From the NCBI GenBank assembly GCA_009746045.1, contig RPFO01000542.1:230001-294000 (forward strand): 64,000 nucleotides of DNA, written 5' to 3'. Both the position numbers and the translations under genes were made by a program. This stretch comes from Mesostigma viride (Eukaryota > Streptophyta > Mesostigmatophyceae > Mesostigmatales > Mesostigmataceae). Below are positions 1 to 13,766 of the stretch, one piece after another. Position 1 is the stretch's first letter, and each line of letters opens with the position of its first letter. A model generated the notes under the pieces. The model saw nothing but the letters and a program-made list of their open reading frames with translations, searched no databases and was not told the DNA's origin.

Positions 1-2703
1 CTGCCACCAGAGCCAGTAAAATACCATGAAACGGACCCAGTGGCCGCTTACGAGATCGTGGAAGAGGTTATCTTTGTTGCCAACAGTGGCATGCGCGGCA
101 GGGTGTGAGTGCACGAACAAGCTTTGCGTAAAAATGGCAAGAGGTACACGCACGTCCCCCCCCAAAAAACATTCTCCGTGTGCATATCAAATTCAGTAAT
201 ACCTTTCCTGTCAACCGATGAGAGCTCTGACAGGCGCCTGCGCTGGGCGCCGGACATCATAGCAGCGTCCATCATGGCGTCTGCAAGGCGATCAAATCGC
301 CGCCAATTCCAAGAACAACAGAGAAATAAAATAATCCGAAAAGCAAATACTTGCTATTCAGATATATATAGCTAACTCTACCGGGAAATCCATCGATGGG
401 GCCCTTGATGGGGCACTCCGAAAATAGGGCAGTTCGGAGGGCAGGCACGACCCTCCACCATGTCACGAGTCCAAGGCAGGCGTTAAGGTGATCAAATTCT
501 TAAAGATAACATCATAATACGCCAGCTGCACCGTAAATAATGTTTCTAAAATGGGAATAAACGCCACTCCATTTCTCATGAATATAACGTTCTCCATTAG
601 CACGTAATGCGTATGCTTTGATTATTTTGCCTTTGGATTTATTTATTGCCTTCGTCTCGGGCAAACGGGCATCCCCAACTCGGTCGCAAGGCGCAACCCT
701 GCCACGCAGCCTTCCGAATGACAGAATCTGGGTAGCACCTGGGCACAGCTGAAGTTCCCATGGTCAAGTCTGAACAGCCTAGAGTACACCCCCAGCCCCA
801 CGTTTCAGATTGGGGTCCGATCAATCCAGGGCTCACAATTTTAAGGAATCTTTATACTTTGACTCGATTCTACTAAATTATACAGTACTGCATTCTACTG
901 AAATAAATCCCATTACTAGTAGAGGTAGATTCCAGGGTCTCATAATCTTTAACCTGGGAACCTTACACGTGGGGCTGGGGGTGTAAGGTGAACGTTAATT
1001 TTTTTTCTTCCACAAAACAACAGAACCTTCTAGAAAGTTTAGTAACTAGATTTGTAGCGAATGGGAGTGGACTATACTAAATGTTAAGATACTACCATGA
1101 GATCGCGTGATACGGGCACGAACAACGCGGCGCCTTGGCCACGCAGACCGTCGGTATTTAAACTTGGCACGTTCGAGCCTTTTGAACTGGCACATTCGCT
1201 GGCAAGTGGCATGGCGACTGGGAGGCGCCTTGCCGGATGATTTTCTCTCTCCACGATAGCTTTCTCCATGAAGCGCCTTACACACACATAAAAGAAAAAA
1301 ATTAGGACGTAGGGGAGGTAGATACTTCCGCTGGCCGATCGTTGCATCAACGCAGAGCGATTATCGGGCTTGAGTTCTGAAGCGAAGGGTATTGTAACTT
1401 GCTGACAAAGTTGAGCGTGCGTAGCAAGCGGCCCTTCCATGCAAGGATCTGATGGCGAAAGACGCAAAGGCCAAGAAACCCCTTTCCTTGGCCAGAAAAC
1501 ATAGGTGGGTTTCCACTTTGCCTTGCATACTCTCTACAAGGTAGTTCCCTCTGCTACGCATGGTTTGCGGCACTGCCATCTGTGTTTTGGGGCAACCCTT
1601 GCCTGGATCCAGGATGGCGTCGATGCTTCTTTGAAGACGTTCCCTTGGACTGTGTGAATTTTTTTGGGACAGCAAGGCCTGCTAAATGAGAATTTTTGTC
1701 AGAAAGGGTTGCTGTAGACCCCTTTCTAAGGGTTGCCTGCGCAGCTCTTATAGACAGTTGTCCACTTATGTAGGCCCGCATATGAAGCCGGGGGGTTGCA
1801 CGGATGGAGATGTGGTCCGAGATTACCCCCCAAAAAACATGTTTACTCTGCAGTTCTCTCGGAAAAACTTGATGGGTGGCTCGGTTTCTGCCCGCCGCTT
1901 TTCTGCTATACTTGTCGCGCACCGACGCTTTAGCACTGGTCATGTCAGCGTTGTGAGGCTTCTTGTGGTCTACATTTTTCTGCAAATCACTACCGTAGCC
2001 TTGGACCCAACATGTTGCTCCACAGCAATATGTGCACAAAGACGCGGTCTAGGGATACTGTGCTGCGAGGTCCCTCAGCAGCACCAAACCCGTGGTGTTA
2101 TGTCCGCTGGCATCTCAAAGCCCATGCCGTTTTGTCGCATGATACCCCCACAGGCCCGTTGTTGCATGCTCCCTGCGTCCACTTCTTGCCGTGTGGCCTT
2201 TGTTCCGCCCTTGCCCCGGTTTGCGTGCAGAGTTTGTGTTGCACAACCCCATAAATCGGGCCTATCTGTACATGTCTACAGTGTTATCATATCCATACAG
2301 GGTTATCAATATCCATCAAGTTCATGTGGTAGCCTAGTTTAGCTTAGTACAACCTTCCTATTTATGTGCGCGTTCGGCATTTTAGTAACATATTAAGTGA
2401 GACACCTGTATATTTTATTTATTTTGTTGTTTATAAATGTCTTATATGTGCATATTTTTATCACCTTGGTCGTCCGAGCAGCGCTGATCCTGTCTTGTCG
2501 CGTTCATCCTTCACCTATACTCTGGCTCCTTGGCCCTCCGTCGCCGTCGACTGTATTCTGGCACCTGCGTCGTCCTTGGTCACCGCCAGATCCCAAGTCC
2601 TGCCGCAACTTGTTACATCCGTAATCCTTCACCCCCATCTAGTTCAGCCTGGTGTGATGTTTTCTGTATTTGTGCATTTTTCTTGTCCCCCCCGTGCGCG
2701 CAG
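1..2703. other. Stretch without a recognisable gene
   Basis: Open frames occur on both strands (the longest on the plus strand at 1686-2342 and on the minus strand at 1554-2039), but none shows a family motif, compositional bias or splice logic that I trust. The sequence is AT-richer than the gene to its right. The part just left of 2704 may be intron or 5' UTR of the IDM1-like gene, because a plausible AG acceptor lies at 2702-2703. Confidence 0.4.
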
Positions 2704-5700
2704 AGACCAAGCCCTGAGGCAACCCCACGCGTGCCACGTGGCGGGAGACGAGCCGTGCGCATTCCGTGACGCCGACAGTGCACCCAGCGTGATGGACGAC
2801 GCCTCTCCGTCCATGGCCAGGGCCTCTCCAGCAGTAGCAGGAGTCCCCTCGGGCGTAGTGGGAGTATCCGTGGCCACCATGGGTGATTCCCTGGTGGAAA
2901 CAATGGATGAATGTAAGGATGATAGTAAAGTAGTAGATGAAAGTAAGGATGATGCGGTGCCCGCAGTGGCCTCTCTCCGAGAGGAGCCGAGCGCTAGTGC
3001 CGAAGCGCAGCCGATGGACGGAGTTCATAGTGACCAGTGCGATGGTCATAGTGACCGGCCCGCCGACTCTGGTGCGGCTGCTCCCGCGGCAGACGCACCA
3101 GAACGCGCTGGCGATGCTGCCCAGGCAGGCGCTGGCCTGGCAGCGGTTGCCAGAAGTGCCCCCGTGGATGCGGAGCTGCTTGATGATGAGGTGGACGTGG
3201 ATGCCGTGGGTGGTGGGAGTGGGGCGGGTGCGCCGACAGAAGTAACGGTCCAGCGGAACCGGCTCCGACGGGTGACTTCAGCGCTGGCCGCGTCTGTCCC
3301 CAAGACCCCCGATGGTGCCGTTAACGGCAGCAGTAATAAAAGGGATGCCAGCAGTAATGGGGTCACCGAATCCGCATCAGCGGCGACACGGGGGGGGGAG
3401 TCCAGTGCGCTGGGGAGCTCCCGCAGGCCCGGTAGCCGTGGTGGCAAGGATGCTGCGGGGGTTGGTCCTGCGACGGGGGTCAAAGTGGAAGCGGTGGCGT
3501 CGAGGCAGCTACCTCCGCGTGCCGCCCGGCCTGTGTCGATGGTCTTGGAATGGGAGTTGTCGCGAGAGCCGCCCCCAGTTAGCTCCTACGTGACGCCCAG
3601 GGGGGCGGCAGGGGCCGGGGAGGAGGAGGAACGAGGGTGGCGGCGTTCGGGTCGGGCGAGGGGGGCGGACCCGCAGGATGGCGGTGGTCATCCTGCCACC
3701 CCAGGGGGCGGCGTGACCGGGGGGGGGGGTGTTGGTAGAGACAAGGACACAGGCGGCGGGTCGGGTGGCAAGGGTGCTGCCAGGGACGCGCTTGTCTCTC
3801 CAGGTTCTGGCGTGTATCGCTGCACGGTCTGTGGCCAGATCAAGAAGGGGCACTCGTGTCCTGGGCCCAAGGGATCGGTGGCGGCCGCGCCGGCCACACC
3901 CGCGGCGGTCATGTCGAGTGCCAATCGCCGGCGGGGGGTCCCGGGGCAGGAGGGGGGTGGTCGCCCTCGGCTGGTCGGCAGCGCACGGGCATCCGGCACG
4001 GGCGCGCGGCGGTTGCTGGTCAGGGACAAGCCAGGGGGCATGGTGGACGAGGACGATGATGACGAGGGCAGTGATGAGGAGGCGGGGGGGAGGGGGGACC
4101 ATGCGCGGGGGGCGGGGGGGGCAGGGGCCAAGGGCGGCGAGGGTCGAGGTAAGTGATGTCATTGTTTGCTACGTAAGCGATGTTATTGTTTGCAAAGTGG
4201 ACAAGGGGGTGGCATGCGATAATGTTGAGCGGTTGTCTTTTCCCTTTTGTCTGGTTTCAGGTTGTCTTTTCCCTTTTGTCTGGTTTTGTCCGCGTCTGTG
4301 TGTGTACGTGCAGGATGTATCTTCTGGGGAATTGATGGTGTTTGATGCAGGGAGGGCCTGGGGGAATATACCCGTAACAAGTCGAGCATTTTATGAGTTG
4401 TGTGCAGTAGTTTATTAATTTCTGTGACAAGTCGAGCAATTAATCAGTTGCCGCGGTTTGTTAGCAAGCGCAGTTGCTGTTACCAACGCCATGCCGGGTT
4501 CAAATTCTTTCCCTCGTGTCTTGTTCCTGGATGCAGGCGGCCGTTCTTGTGGTTTCTACACTTCCATCTCATCTTCTCCTCATAATACTGTATAAAGCAT
4601 CTTCTTTTACTGCCTTGCAATATTATCGTTTTTCCCTGCTTTCCATTATCTTGTATTGTATCGAAGAGTTTCTTAGTATTGAAACTCCTGCCCCTGTCCC
4701 CTCTGCCTCTGCCCTCGCTTCTGTTATGCCTCTCGGCTCCTGTTCCTTTCGGCTCCTATTCCTTTATGCTCCTGTTCCTTTCGGCTCCTATTCCTTTATG
4801 CTCCTGTTCCTTTCTGCTCCTATTCCTTTATGCTCCTGTTCCTTTCTGCTCCTATTCCTTTATGCTCCTGTTCCTTTCTGCTCCTATTCCTTTATGCTCC
4901 TATTCCTTTATGCTCCTGTTCCTTTCGGCTCCAATCCCTCTCTGCTGTAATTCCTCATGCTCATCGGTATAATGACCAGTCCAACAGGTCATCGTCACTA
5001 TTCGTCCGCTCGCTGTGTTTCCCTCCACGTCCTCCTCGCCCATCGCTGCTCCCCCTCCCCCCTCCCCCTTCCCCCTTTCCCCTTCCTTTTCCCTTTCTTC
5101 CAGTTAGCCGGTAACGGACCGTGGCCAAGTGTCTGCTAGGCGCGCCACTTTCTCAACTGATCGCTGCTAAACTCATAACTCTCTTTCCTCTTTCCTCTTT
5201 CCTCTTTCCCCTCACCCCTCATCCCCACTCCCGACCTATCCTTCAGCCCCCAAAGAAGGTGGCAAAGCGGGCGGCCGTGGCGGCGGCAACTGTCGCGGCC
5301 TGTCCGTGGTCCTCCGCAAGCTCATGGCGGCCGGCATGGTGCAGCTGGGCGAGACGGTGGAGTACCGCAACAAGCGGGGGGACCTGCTGCTCACGGGGCA
5401 GTGCCGCGAGGGGGGCATCGAGTGCCACCATTGCAACAACGTAGGCGCTGTTGTTTAATAACCATTAATCTCAAGCAAACTAGAGTAATTCACTTTGTTG
5501 ATGTAATTAACGGTGCTACTACTTGGCATGAGGAACGTGTCGTGTTGCGCCACGCCGATGTGATCCGGACAGTTTGTTGCTGTACGCAAGCAAGCACTTG
5601 TTCTGCCCTGCCTGCTTCATGCCTCCTTCCCCAGGCGCTCTTGCGTATGCATACATGCTCTCGTCTGAGTTATGCCCCCCTCGCCTGGAGGGCTTGTTCT

Positions 5701-6003
5701 GCACTCGGTGGCTGCTTCGTGCATGCTCTCTGATTGGGATGTTTGGAGTTATGAGGATGTTTGGAGTTATGGGGATGTTTGGAGTTACGAGGATGTTTGG
5801 AGTTATGCCCACCTCCCCTGGTTCCCCCTGCCTCATCCCACCGCTCGTTTGTTCCCTTCCCCCCTCTTCTCCTATCCCCCCCCCCCCCCCCCCCCCCGAT
5901 CTCCCCTGTTCCCTCCCTTCTCCCCCCCCCGCCCCGCCCTCCACCCTCTGTCCTCTGTCCTCCACCTTTCCCTTTTCCTCACCTTTCCCCCTTTACGCCC
6001 CCC

Positions 6004-6036
<33 letters not shown>

Positions 6037-9000
6037 TGCAGGTTCTCTCCCTGTCTCAGTTTGAGCAGCACGCGGGCAGCACGGCGCACCGCCCCTCCGA
6101 GTTCACCTTCCTCTCCAACGGCCGCACGCTGCAGGAGTGCCTGCTGGAGCTGGAGGACACAGAGCAGGCCAACCGCAGCGCCGAGGGCGACGGCGCACAC
6201 GAGAGCGACGACCTGTGCCGGCTGTGCGGCGAGGGTGGAGATCTCATGTGCTGCGACACGTGCCCGTCGACGTTCCACGTGGAGTGCCTGGGACTGGACG
6301 TGAGTGGGCGGATATGGGTGTTTGTAGAGCACGTTGGCGCTAGGATAGTGTGCATGTGACTGCGACATCTGTCCATCCATGTTCCACGTGGAGTGCCCGG
6401 GACTAGGGATGTGGGTGGTGGTAGCCCCAATAAGAGGACTAGAGAAGTGCATGAAAGGGAAGGTTATGGCCGGACAGTAAAATCTATGATATCTGGGAAG
6501 AGGCCGCTGCAGTGTTGGAAGTTTTGAAGTCTATGAAGTTTGGAAGAAGGCCACCGCAGAGGCAGCAACCTGTGCGGCGGAATCACCGTTGATCATTATA
6601 CCAGTTCTCAAGAGCCATTTTGTGCTACGGCATCGCAAGGCAGTTTGCTGGCGAGAATGTTGTGTTAATTACCCCTTGAACTTCATCGGGCAGTTCCGAA
6701 ATCAGCTTGTTGGGGGTAATGATGGTTGGTCACCCTCGCGGTTCAGTCATCCTCATGGTTATTGGGTATTTATGGTTGGTCACAGTCACGCTTGCTCATC
6801 CTCATGTACTGGGGCGTTGTCCGCTCGTGTGGCGTTGTCCGCTCGTGTGGCGCTGTGCACTCGTGTGGCTTTGTCCAATCGGGTGGCGTTGTCCAATTGG
6901 GTGGCGTTGTCCGCTTGGGGCTCGCCAAGGGGCCCACGAGGGCAACTGGTTCTCAATGTAGCGATCAATTTTTTTTTTTTTTTTAATGGTTCTTTATCCT
7001 CGTGCTTGCTTTTCTGTCTTGTGACTTCTGTCCTGCGGCTCACCGGGGGGGCCACGAGGGCGACTGGTTGAAAGAAGCAAAACAAAACAAAAACTCTCGG
7101 CTCTTTATCCTCGTGCTTTGTCGTTGTCCTGCGGCGGCGCAGGCGGTTCCCGAGGGAGACTGGTACTGCCCAAGTTGCTGCTGCTCCGCGTGCGGCCGCT
7201 CTGAGTTTACTGCGGGGGAGTTCAACGAGAACACAATCTTCATCTGCGACCAGTGCGAGCGGGACTGTGAGTGTCGGAAGCAACCACGCTAATGTTAGGA
7301 AAAATAAGCATACTTGAAGGGGCAGCAGCACAGCAGCAGCAGCAGCAGCAGCAGGAGGAGGAGGAGGAGGAGGAGGAGGAGGAGGGGGGGGGGGGGGGGG
7401 AGGGGGTGTTGAGCGCTCGCCAATGTGGACAAACAAAGGATAGGATGACGCCACCATTACCACCCATAGTGAGAATGTTAGCACTTAGTTTCCGCCATCG
7501 TGTTTTCCATGCTTTTCTTGACAGTTTGCTGTGTGCTTGCAGAGGACGTGTGCCCTTATTGATGTGTTGTTTGAATTGATTTCATGAATTCTTCATGTTC
7601 TGCCGTGGCCCCAGGTCATTTACAAGCATACTAAGAAATTTTTACGGTGGGGAAGCACCGTGTCCTCACCTGTTTACTTCCTCCCGACTCGTCTCTCTCC
7701 CGTGTGTCCTTGCGTGCAATTGCCACGACTCATTCCTCACCCCCGGCCGCACCTCCCCCTCTTTCCCCACATCCACCCCTTCCCCCCACTAAATACTTTT
7801 GATAATATTATTAACGATAACATCTCCCCCAGTTCACGTCAAGTGCCTCCGCCGCGCCGGCTTCCAACTGGACAGCAACCCGCCGGGTACCTGGTTCTGC
7901 GCGCGCAAGTGCTGCGAGGTGTACGAGTACCTCTCCCGCCTAGTAGGGTGGGAGATGTCCACCCCCGCCGTGTGGAAGGCAACCCCGCTGGCCATCACGG
8001 ACGGTCAAGGTGAGGTTGCGGTTGTGTTTGATCACGGGGCATGGATAGTCAATAGATTGTTGCCATTGGTTATGGGGCACGGGCGGTCTCCGTCCTTGCC
8101 ATTTATCCCTAAGGGGCTGATTATGGGGCACCGATGGCCTATGTCCTTGCTAATTAACCCTTCAAGGGGCTGATTATGGGGCACCGATGGCTATGTCCTT
8201 GCCATTTAACCCTTCAACGGGCTGATTATGAGGCACCGATGGCCCATGTCCTTGCCATTTAACCCTTCAAGGGGCTGATTATGGGGCACCGATGGCCTAC
8301 GTCCTTGCCATTTAACCCTTCAAGGGGCTGATTATGGGGCACCAATGGCCTACGTCCTTGCTTATTAACCCTTCACGAGGGGCTGGGGTCCGATAGTGTT
8401 GCTCAAGGGGCTTTGGTGATGAGCGGCAGAATTTCCTGCATTGCGTTCTCCCGGGTTTAGGGTCGCCTGGCGGAGGGGGTTTCTGATCTCACCCCTTCCT
8501 AGCACTAGTTTGATGATCGAGGGGTTGTAGGGTGACTGGGATTTGGGAGTCGAGGCACCCGTGCATGCGCAGATACGGTTGTTTCTGGCAACTGTGTGGC
8601 AAATGCTGGGGAAGTGCAGATGGGATGTTGGTGGGAGTCGCGACTGGGAACTGCTGCATGAGCTGCTGCAGGAGTTGTTGCATGACGGGAGATGCCACCA
8701 CATGGGATGTTGCATGAGTTGCTGCATGGCGGGAGATGCCAACGCATGGGATGTTGTCCCTAGGCTCCACCAAGGGGACCCCACACCTCTTTAAGTGACT
8801 CTTGGGTCACTTGGGGGTTTTGTAGCTTCCTTCTTGTGCGATGAGTAACTGTTTTCACGTGACACAGTATAATACATATCTCCTTTATGTAGTAATTACT
8901 TTGATGCTGCTTACTTGCTACTATTATAACCTATACAATGTAAACTATTATATAACCTTATACAATGTGCTGCGTAAATGTGGTCTATAAATACATCGTG

Positions 9001-12000
9001 ACGGTTCTGGGTGTATCGCGCGCCGTAAGAACAGAGCGTGCAGGTATCAGCTGTCACGTACAAACTTGGTGTTGCGAACTGTGTCTGGTTGGGACATGGG
9101 ATGTGATACCTTGCCTGGTGGCACAGTCTTACCTATTTGGCCTCCGTTGATCATGATTGACCTGTCATGATGTAAAGTGCCTGAGCCGTTAACAATTCTG
9201 CAACAATTCTACATGCCGGATTATGCCTGTGTGTGTGTGCATCCTGCCTGCGTGTGTTTGTGCGCCCTGCCTGTGTGTGTTTGTGCATCCTGCCTGCGTG
9301 TGTTTGTGCATCCTGCCTCTGTGTGTGTTTGTGCACCCTGCCTGTGTGTGTTTGTGCGCCCTGCGGTGTTGATCCCCTCCGCAGCCGCGCCACCTGGCGA
9401 CGATGCGGCCCCCCTCGCGTTGTGCCCCTCCGACGCCCAAGTGGGGTTGACCAACACCACGTCCACCGTGGCGAGTGGGCCATCACCATCCGCCAACGAT
9501 CCAGAGAATGGTCAGCCATCCTCAAAGGGGCAAGACAGAGAGCAAGAAGGGGATAGAGGCAGAGACGCGGGAGGAGGTGCAAAGGAATCGGTGACGGATG
9601 CGAGAGCACCATCAAGTGCACCCGCCGTTAAGTCCTCATCCATCGCCCGACAGCGGCCACAGAAACTGGTCGAGGAGCTCAGCGCGGCTGCCAGTAATCA
9701 CTCCGGTGCCGGTGCCAGCAAGGACCAGCTGTTGGATGATGACAACACGCCCGTGACATGGGTGATGATGCGGGTGCCCCCCGATGAGGCCGCGTCGGCC
9801 GCCCCCGAAGGGACCAAGCCCAGCAAGGGCGCGCAGCGGGGGCCCCACGAGGGCCTGCCACCTGGCAGCGAGGCGGCGCGCCTCATGAAGGCGGCGCTGA
9901 ACGTGATGAAGGAGTGCTTCCACCCGATACTGGACCAGCGCACGAAGCAGGACACGATTCCGCTCATGATGGCCAGCCGACGCACGGAAAACTACGACTA
10001 TGGCGGGTTTTGCACGTTCGTGCTCCGGCGAGGGCCGGACGTGCTGTGTGTCGCGCTTGTGAGGTGGGTGGTCCGTGGTCCCTCGTATTCAGGAGTTGCG
10101 GGGTATAGCAGGGGTATAGTAGTAAATATATATAGTAGTTGCGGGGTATAGTAGTAAGTATATATATAGTAGTTGCGGGGTATAGTAGTAAGTATATATA
10201 GTAGTTGCGGGGTATAGTAGTAAATATACATAGTAGTTGCGGGGTATAGTAGTAAATATATATTAGTTGTTTTTGCTCAAGCGGGGGCCCGACATGCTGC
10301 GCGTCGCGCTCAAGAGGTGCGCTGCTTGATGGTTGCTATCACGCATGCGTCTATGTAGTAGTGCGCGCACACATACACAAACACCCTCTCTCTATATATA
10401 CAACACAAACAAACAGCGGTGTGGTCTGTGTCGCGCTTGTCGTGTTGCATATTTGTGGGAGGGTGAATGAAGTGGCAGGATGAGGCGAGAGGGGTGGTGG
10501 TCTGTATATCCCAGCCTGCTGGACATGCATGTGTCCATGTAGTGCGCACTCCCACTTAAACCCACGGGGTGCCCTGCCTCGCGCTCGTGAGGTGGGTGGC
10601 CTTTGTATCGGGAGTCGTGATGTCGTGATGGGGGAATCTGCGCTCTCCATCTCGACATGGCCCATCGCGACGTGGCCCATCCTGGACAGGTCTGGACAGG
10701 TTTACCTCCATCCCTGCGTAGCTACGGCGTCGCAAACCAGCCATCCTGTAATACGCCCATCCTGGACAGGGAGATGGAGGAGGTGATCTCCAATTCTCCA
10801 TCCTGGCACAGGTGCCTCTGATGACCATCCGTTCCGACTTTTGTCTTTTTTTGCCTTTTTTAAATTCATCGTATTTTACCTTATTTGATCTTGGCTGTCT
10901 GAGCATCTGCTCTCTCCTTTCCCGTCTTACCCTCTCGTTTCCTTCCCGTCTCCCTTGCCCTCTTATCCTCCGCCCCCTCTCTTCCTCCCCCCCCCCTCAG
11001 GATCTTTGGCGACTTCCTCGCGGAGATGCCCCTCATCGGCACCCGCTTCGACTCGCGCAAGGGTGGGTGCGCGCGCCGCCTCGTGACCGCCATCGAGCTG
11101 GTCCTCCACTCGCTTGGCGTGCGCAAGTTTGTGCTGCCCGCCGTGGAGGAGACGTCCGAGGCCTGGACGCGCGCGTTCAAGTTCTCGCCCTGCTCACTGG
11201 AGGAGCGGCGGCGGCACGTGGAGCTGGGGGTCATGGTGTTCCCTGGGACGACGATGATGGAGAAGCCGATTCGGGGCGCGAAGCTGCCAGGTATGGGGGG
11301 CCACTGTAGCTAGTATGAGATATAGCTATAAGAATATGGCTAGATCCACGGGCAGGCATGGGGGGCCAATGTAGCTTTACAATCTCTCTCCCTCTCTCCC
11401 CCTCCCTCGCTCTCGCTCTCGCTCTCGCTCTCGCTCTCGCTCTCGCTCTCGCTCTCGCTCTCGCTCTCGCTCTCGCTCTCGCTCTCGCTCTCGCTCTCGC
11501 TCTCGCTCTCGCTCTCGCTCTCGCTCTCGCTCTCGCTCTCGCTCTCGCTCTCGCTCTCGCTCTCGCTCTCGCTCTCGCTCTCGCTCTCGCTCTCGCTCTC
11601 GCTCTCGCTCTCGCTCTCGCTCTCGCTCTCGCTCTCGCTCTCGCTCTCGCTCTCGCTCTCGCTCTCGCTCTCGCTCTCGCTCTCGCTCTCGCTCTCGCTC
11701 TCGCTCTCGCTCTCGCTCTCGCTCTCGCTCTCTCTGGGGGCTGTATCGCTAGTAGTATGAGAGTATGGCGAGCGCCACGGACAGGCATGAGGGGGCGGTG
11801 TGCTACAACAACGGGTGTAGCACGTGGCGTTGCCTGGGACTGGGCACAAAATTGCTAAAACAAATGTAGCTAGCAGCGCTGCTGTTCAATGTGGATCATT
11901 GTTTGATAGTTTCTTTCTTTATTTTGTTTGCAAAGTTTTCAGTTGTTTCTTGAAAAATCTAATGCCTTGTTCTCTCTTCGCGTTTACAATCGCCCACCCC

Positions 12001-13766
12001 ACCCCACCCTTGCCTACACCCTCTCCCAGCCATTCATAATGGGCAATCTCGTCCATCAGCCTGATGTGGCTAGTCATGAACCATTTTCATTTGCCTCGGC
12101 TTATTTTCTCCCTCCCCCTGCAGCCAAGCCGGAGGACTACTTCACGTTCATGTCCAGCACGAACCTGCTGCCCCTTGCGGCGCGGGGCTCGGCCTGCGGC
12201 GAGAACCTGCGCAACACGGTGGAGGTGCAGGCGCAGCGAGAGAAGCGGCGGAGGGAGGCGCAGGAGCACAGCGCGGCGTGCCAGGCCGCCAGCAAGGCAC
12301 AGAAGATGGTCAAGGGGTCGTCCCCTTTGTCCACTGCTGAGGGGTTTGCTGCGGGCGGTATGGGGGGCGCGACTGCTTCGATCATGGGTGGTGGCGGAGA
12401 GGCAAAGGAGGCCAAGTTGGCGCTGGGGAGCAAGGGCGCAAGGGCGGGCGGGGAGGGAAACGCAGAGGATGGCACCGGGTAAGTGCATAAGGGCTTAAGG
12501 GCATACGGGCATAAGGGCGCCGGGGCATAAGGGTGTAAGGGCATAAGGGCATAAGGGCAAGTGGGTCGTTGCCGAGATGGATCGTGGCAGCGAGGCAGGG
12601 GTGGCCAGTCCAGCTTGTACGGGCAAGGGGTAAGCACGCTGCGGTGCCGGACGCGTGTGCTTAGGATCGGTGGGGGGTGTTGTACTGTCGCAGATTCATT
12701 GATTCATTGATTGGCACGTAGCAGACTGCGTCACATGGGTACCCCAAAGGAACCTTCAACCCTTGTGCACAATGAGAAGGAGGGAGGGCGCCCTAGCTTC
12801 TCTCACTGCCCTAAGTGGGCAGGCCACAGAGCGCTCTCTCCGCATCATGGTGGGGGCGCAACTGTGGGTGCAATTAAGCTTCGGCATAGCAAAAATGTGG
12901 GGGATGCAGTAAGGCTCCCCTGTGGTCCAGAGCCCACAGATAGGCTTGGACCACATTTAGAGGCGCTGGTTTGGGAGAATCTAAAGGCCCCTTCCGGAGC
13001 CTGAGGGGTTTGAGGGCATAGGCAGGGTTCACCCACAACCCCCACTGTCGCAGATGGATAGTTGATATTTTGAGACAAGTTTGAGATAGCTTGAAGGCTG
13101 GTGTCCACTTCTTTGTGGCGTTCGTCTTCGTTGCTGTTTCCCATTCTGCCACAGAAGCTTTATATTTTACTGTAGTTAATGGTTCACCTTCTGCTAACAA
13201 GCCACTCAGTAGTAATTGGTTTGCCTTCTGCTAACGAGCTGCTCGGTAGTTATTGTTATGCCTACTGCTGACAAGCCACTGCAACCCCCTCGTTTACCTG
13301 CGTGGCCTGTCCGCTTGGCGCTTGCAAAACTGGCCACCTTGTGTTTGTGAAACCGACGACCCCCCCCCCCCCCCCCCTCATGGAATCCATTGACTGCATC
13401 CTCAGCAAACAACCGGGGAGCACTCCGAACCAGACGCCCGTACCATCCACCGGCGGGCGGCAACGTCGTGCCAACCAAGGGGCAGGCGCCAGCGCGACAC
13501 CTGGCGGGCAGGTGACTCCAGCGGGTGCCACCACCCCGGCGGCGAGCAAGCCGGGACTGAACGCTGCCGCGAGCAGAGCGGCAAAAATGCAAGAGATGCT
13601 GTGGCCATCGGGGCCTCGGGCCACGGGGGTACCCCCTGACGCAGGCATTGCCAATAGTGAGATGTACTTGCTGTCCATGCGGGGGTTTGCGGTCACGGGG
13701 GTTGCTGTGCGGGAGTTGGTGGCCGCAGCCACGAGCGCGGGGCTAGAGGCGCTGCCCATCTATTGA
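2704..13766 (+). CDS. IDM1/ROS4-like PHD-finger acetyltransferase-fold protein, nine exons
   Basis: Spliced model: 2704-4148, 5247-5440, 6042-6299, 7143-7266, 7833-8009, 9385-10063, 11001-11290, 12124-12478, 13406-13766. Every intron is GT-AG and all phases agree. From the first good ATG (2792) this gives about 1264 residues. Exon 1 is acidic and low-complexity with a C-x2-C-x6-H-x-C knuckle at about 3815-3855. Exons 2-3 (residues about 470-560) match the domain before the PHD in plant IDM1 proteins (GETVEYRN, then SQFEQHAGS). Next come a PHD finger (residues about 574-615, CRLCGEGGDLMCC) and a second PHD-like module (CDQCERD with FHVKCL). Exons 6-7 encode the GNAT-like part (YDYGGFCTFVLRRG, then AEMPLIGTRF and VMVFPGTTMMEK). 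In plants IDM1 reads chromatin, acetylates H3 and counters DNA methylation; that role in this alga is inference. The start upstream of 2792 and the last exon are the least certain parts. Confidence 0.82.
4736..4940. repeat. 16-bp minisatellite in intron 1
   Basis: Alternating 16-bp units of the form GCTCCTGTTCCTTTCG and GCTCCTATTCCTTTAT repeat about a dozen times. They lie wholly inside intron 1 of the IDM1-like gene. Confidence 0.85.
5736..5812. repeat. 18-bp minisatellite in intron 2
   Basis: Four units of GATGTTTGGAGTTATGAG with small changes. The same intron ends in a run of about 30 C that serves as the polypyrimidine tract before the acceptor at 6040-6041. Confidence 0.8.
6812..6925. 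repeat. 18-bp minisatellite in intron 3
   Basis: About six units of the form TGTCCGCTCGTGTGGCGT lie inside intron 3. Confidence 0.75.
8064..8385. repeat. 53-bp minisatellite in intron 5
   Basis: Five units start with CTGATTATGGGGCACC at 8117, 8170, 8222, 8275 and 8328, a spacing of 52-53 bp. A weaker unit precedes them. The array is intronic. Confidence 0.85.
9215..9362. repeat. GTGTGTTTGTGC-type minisatellite at the end of intron 5
   Basis: Roughly 26-bp units built on CCTGCGTGTGTTTGTGC repeat about six times just upstream of the AG acceptor at 9383-9384. An open frame that runs through it is an accident of the repeat. Confidence 0.7.
10095..10265. repeat. AT-rich minisatellite in intron 6
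   Basis: Units of about 33 bp containing AGTAGTTGCGGGGTATAGTA and a TATATA stretch repeat about five times. Confidence 0.8.
11405..11734. repeat. Hexanucleotide (CTCTCG)n array in intron 7
   Basis: An almost pure CTCTCG array of about 330 bp, or 55 copies. It produces long artefactual open frames on both strands. Confidence 0.97.

Noticed and set aside
11231-11858. Long frames of Arg-Ala, Ser-Glu or Leu-Ala repeats on both strands
   Set aside because: They are read-through of the (CTCTCG)n hexanucleotide array, which has no stop in any frame.
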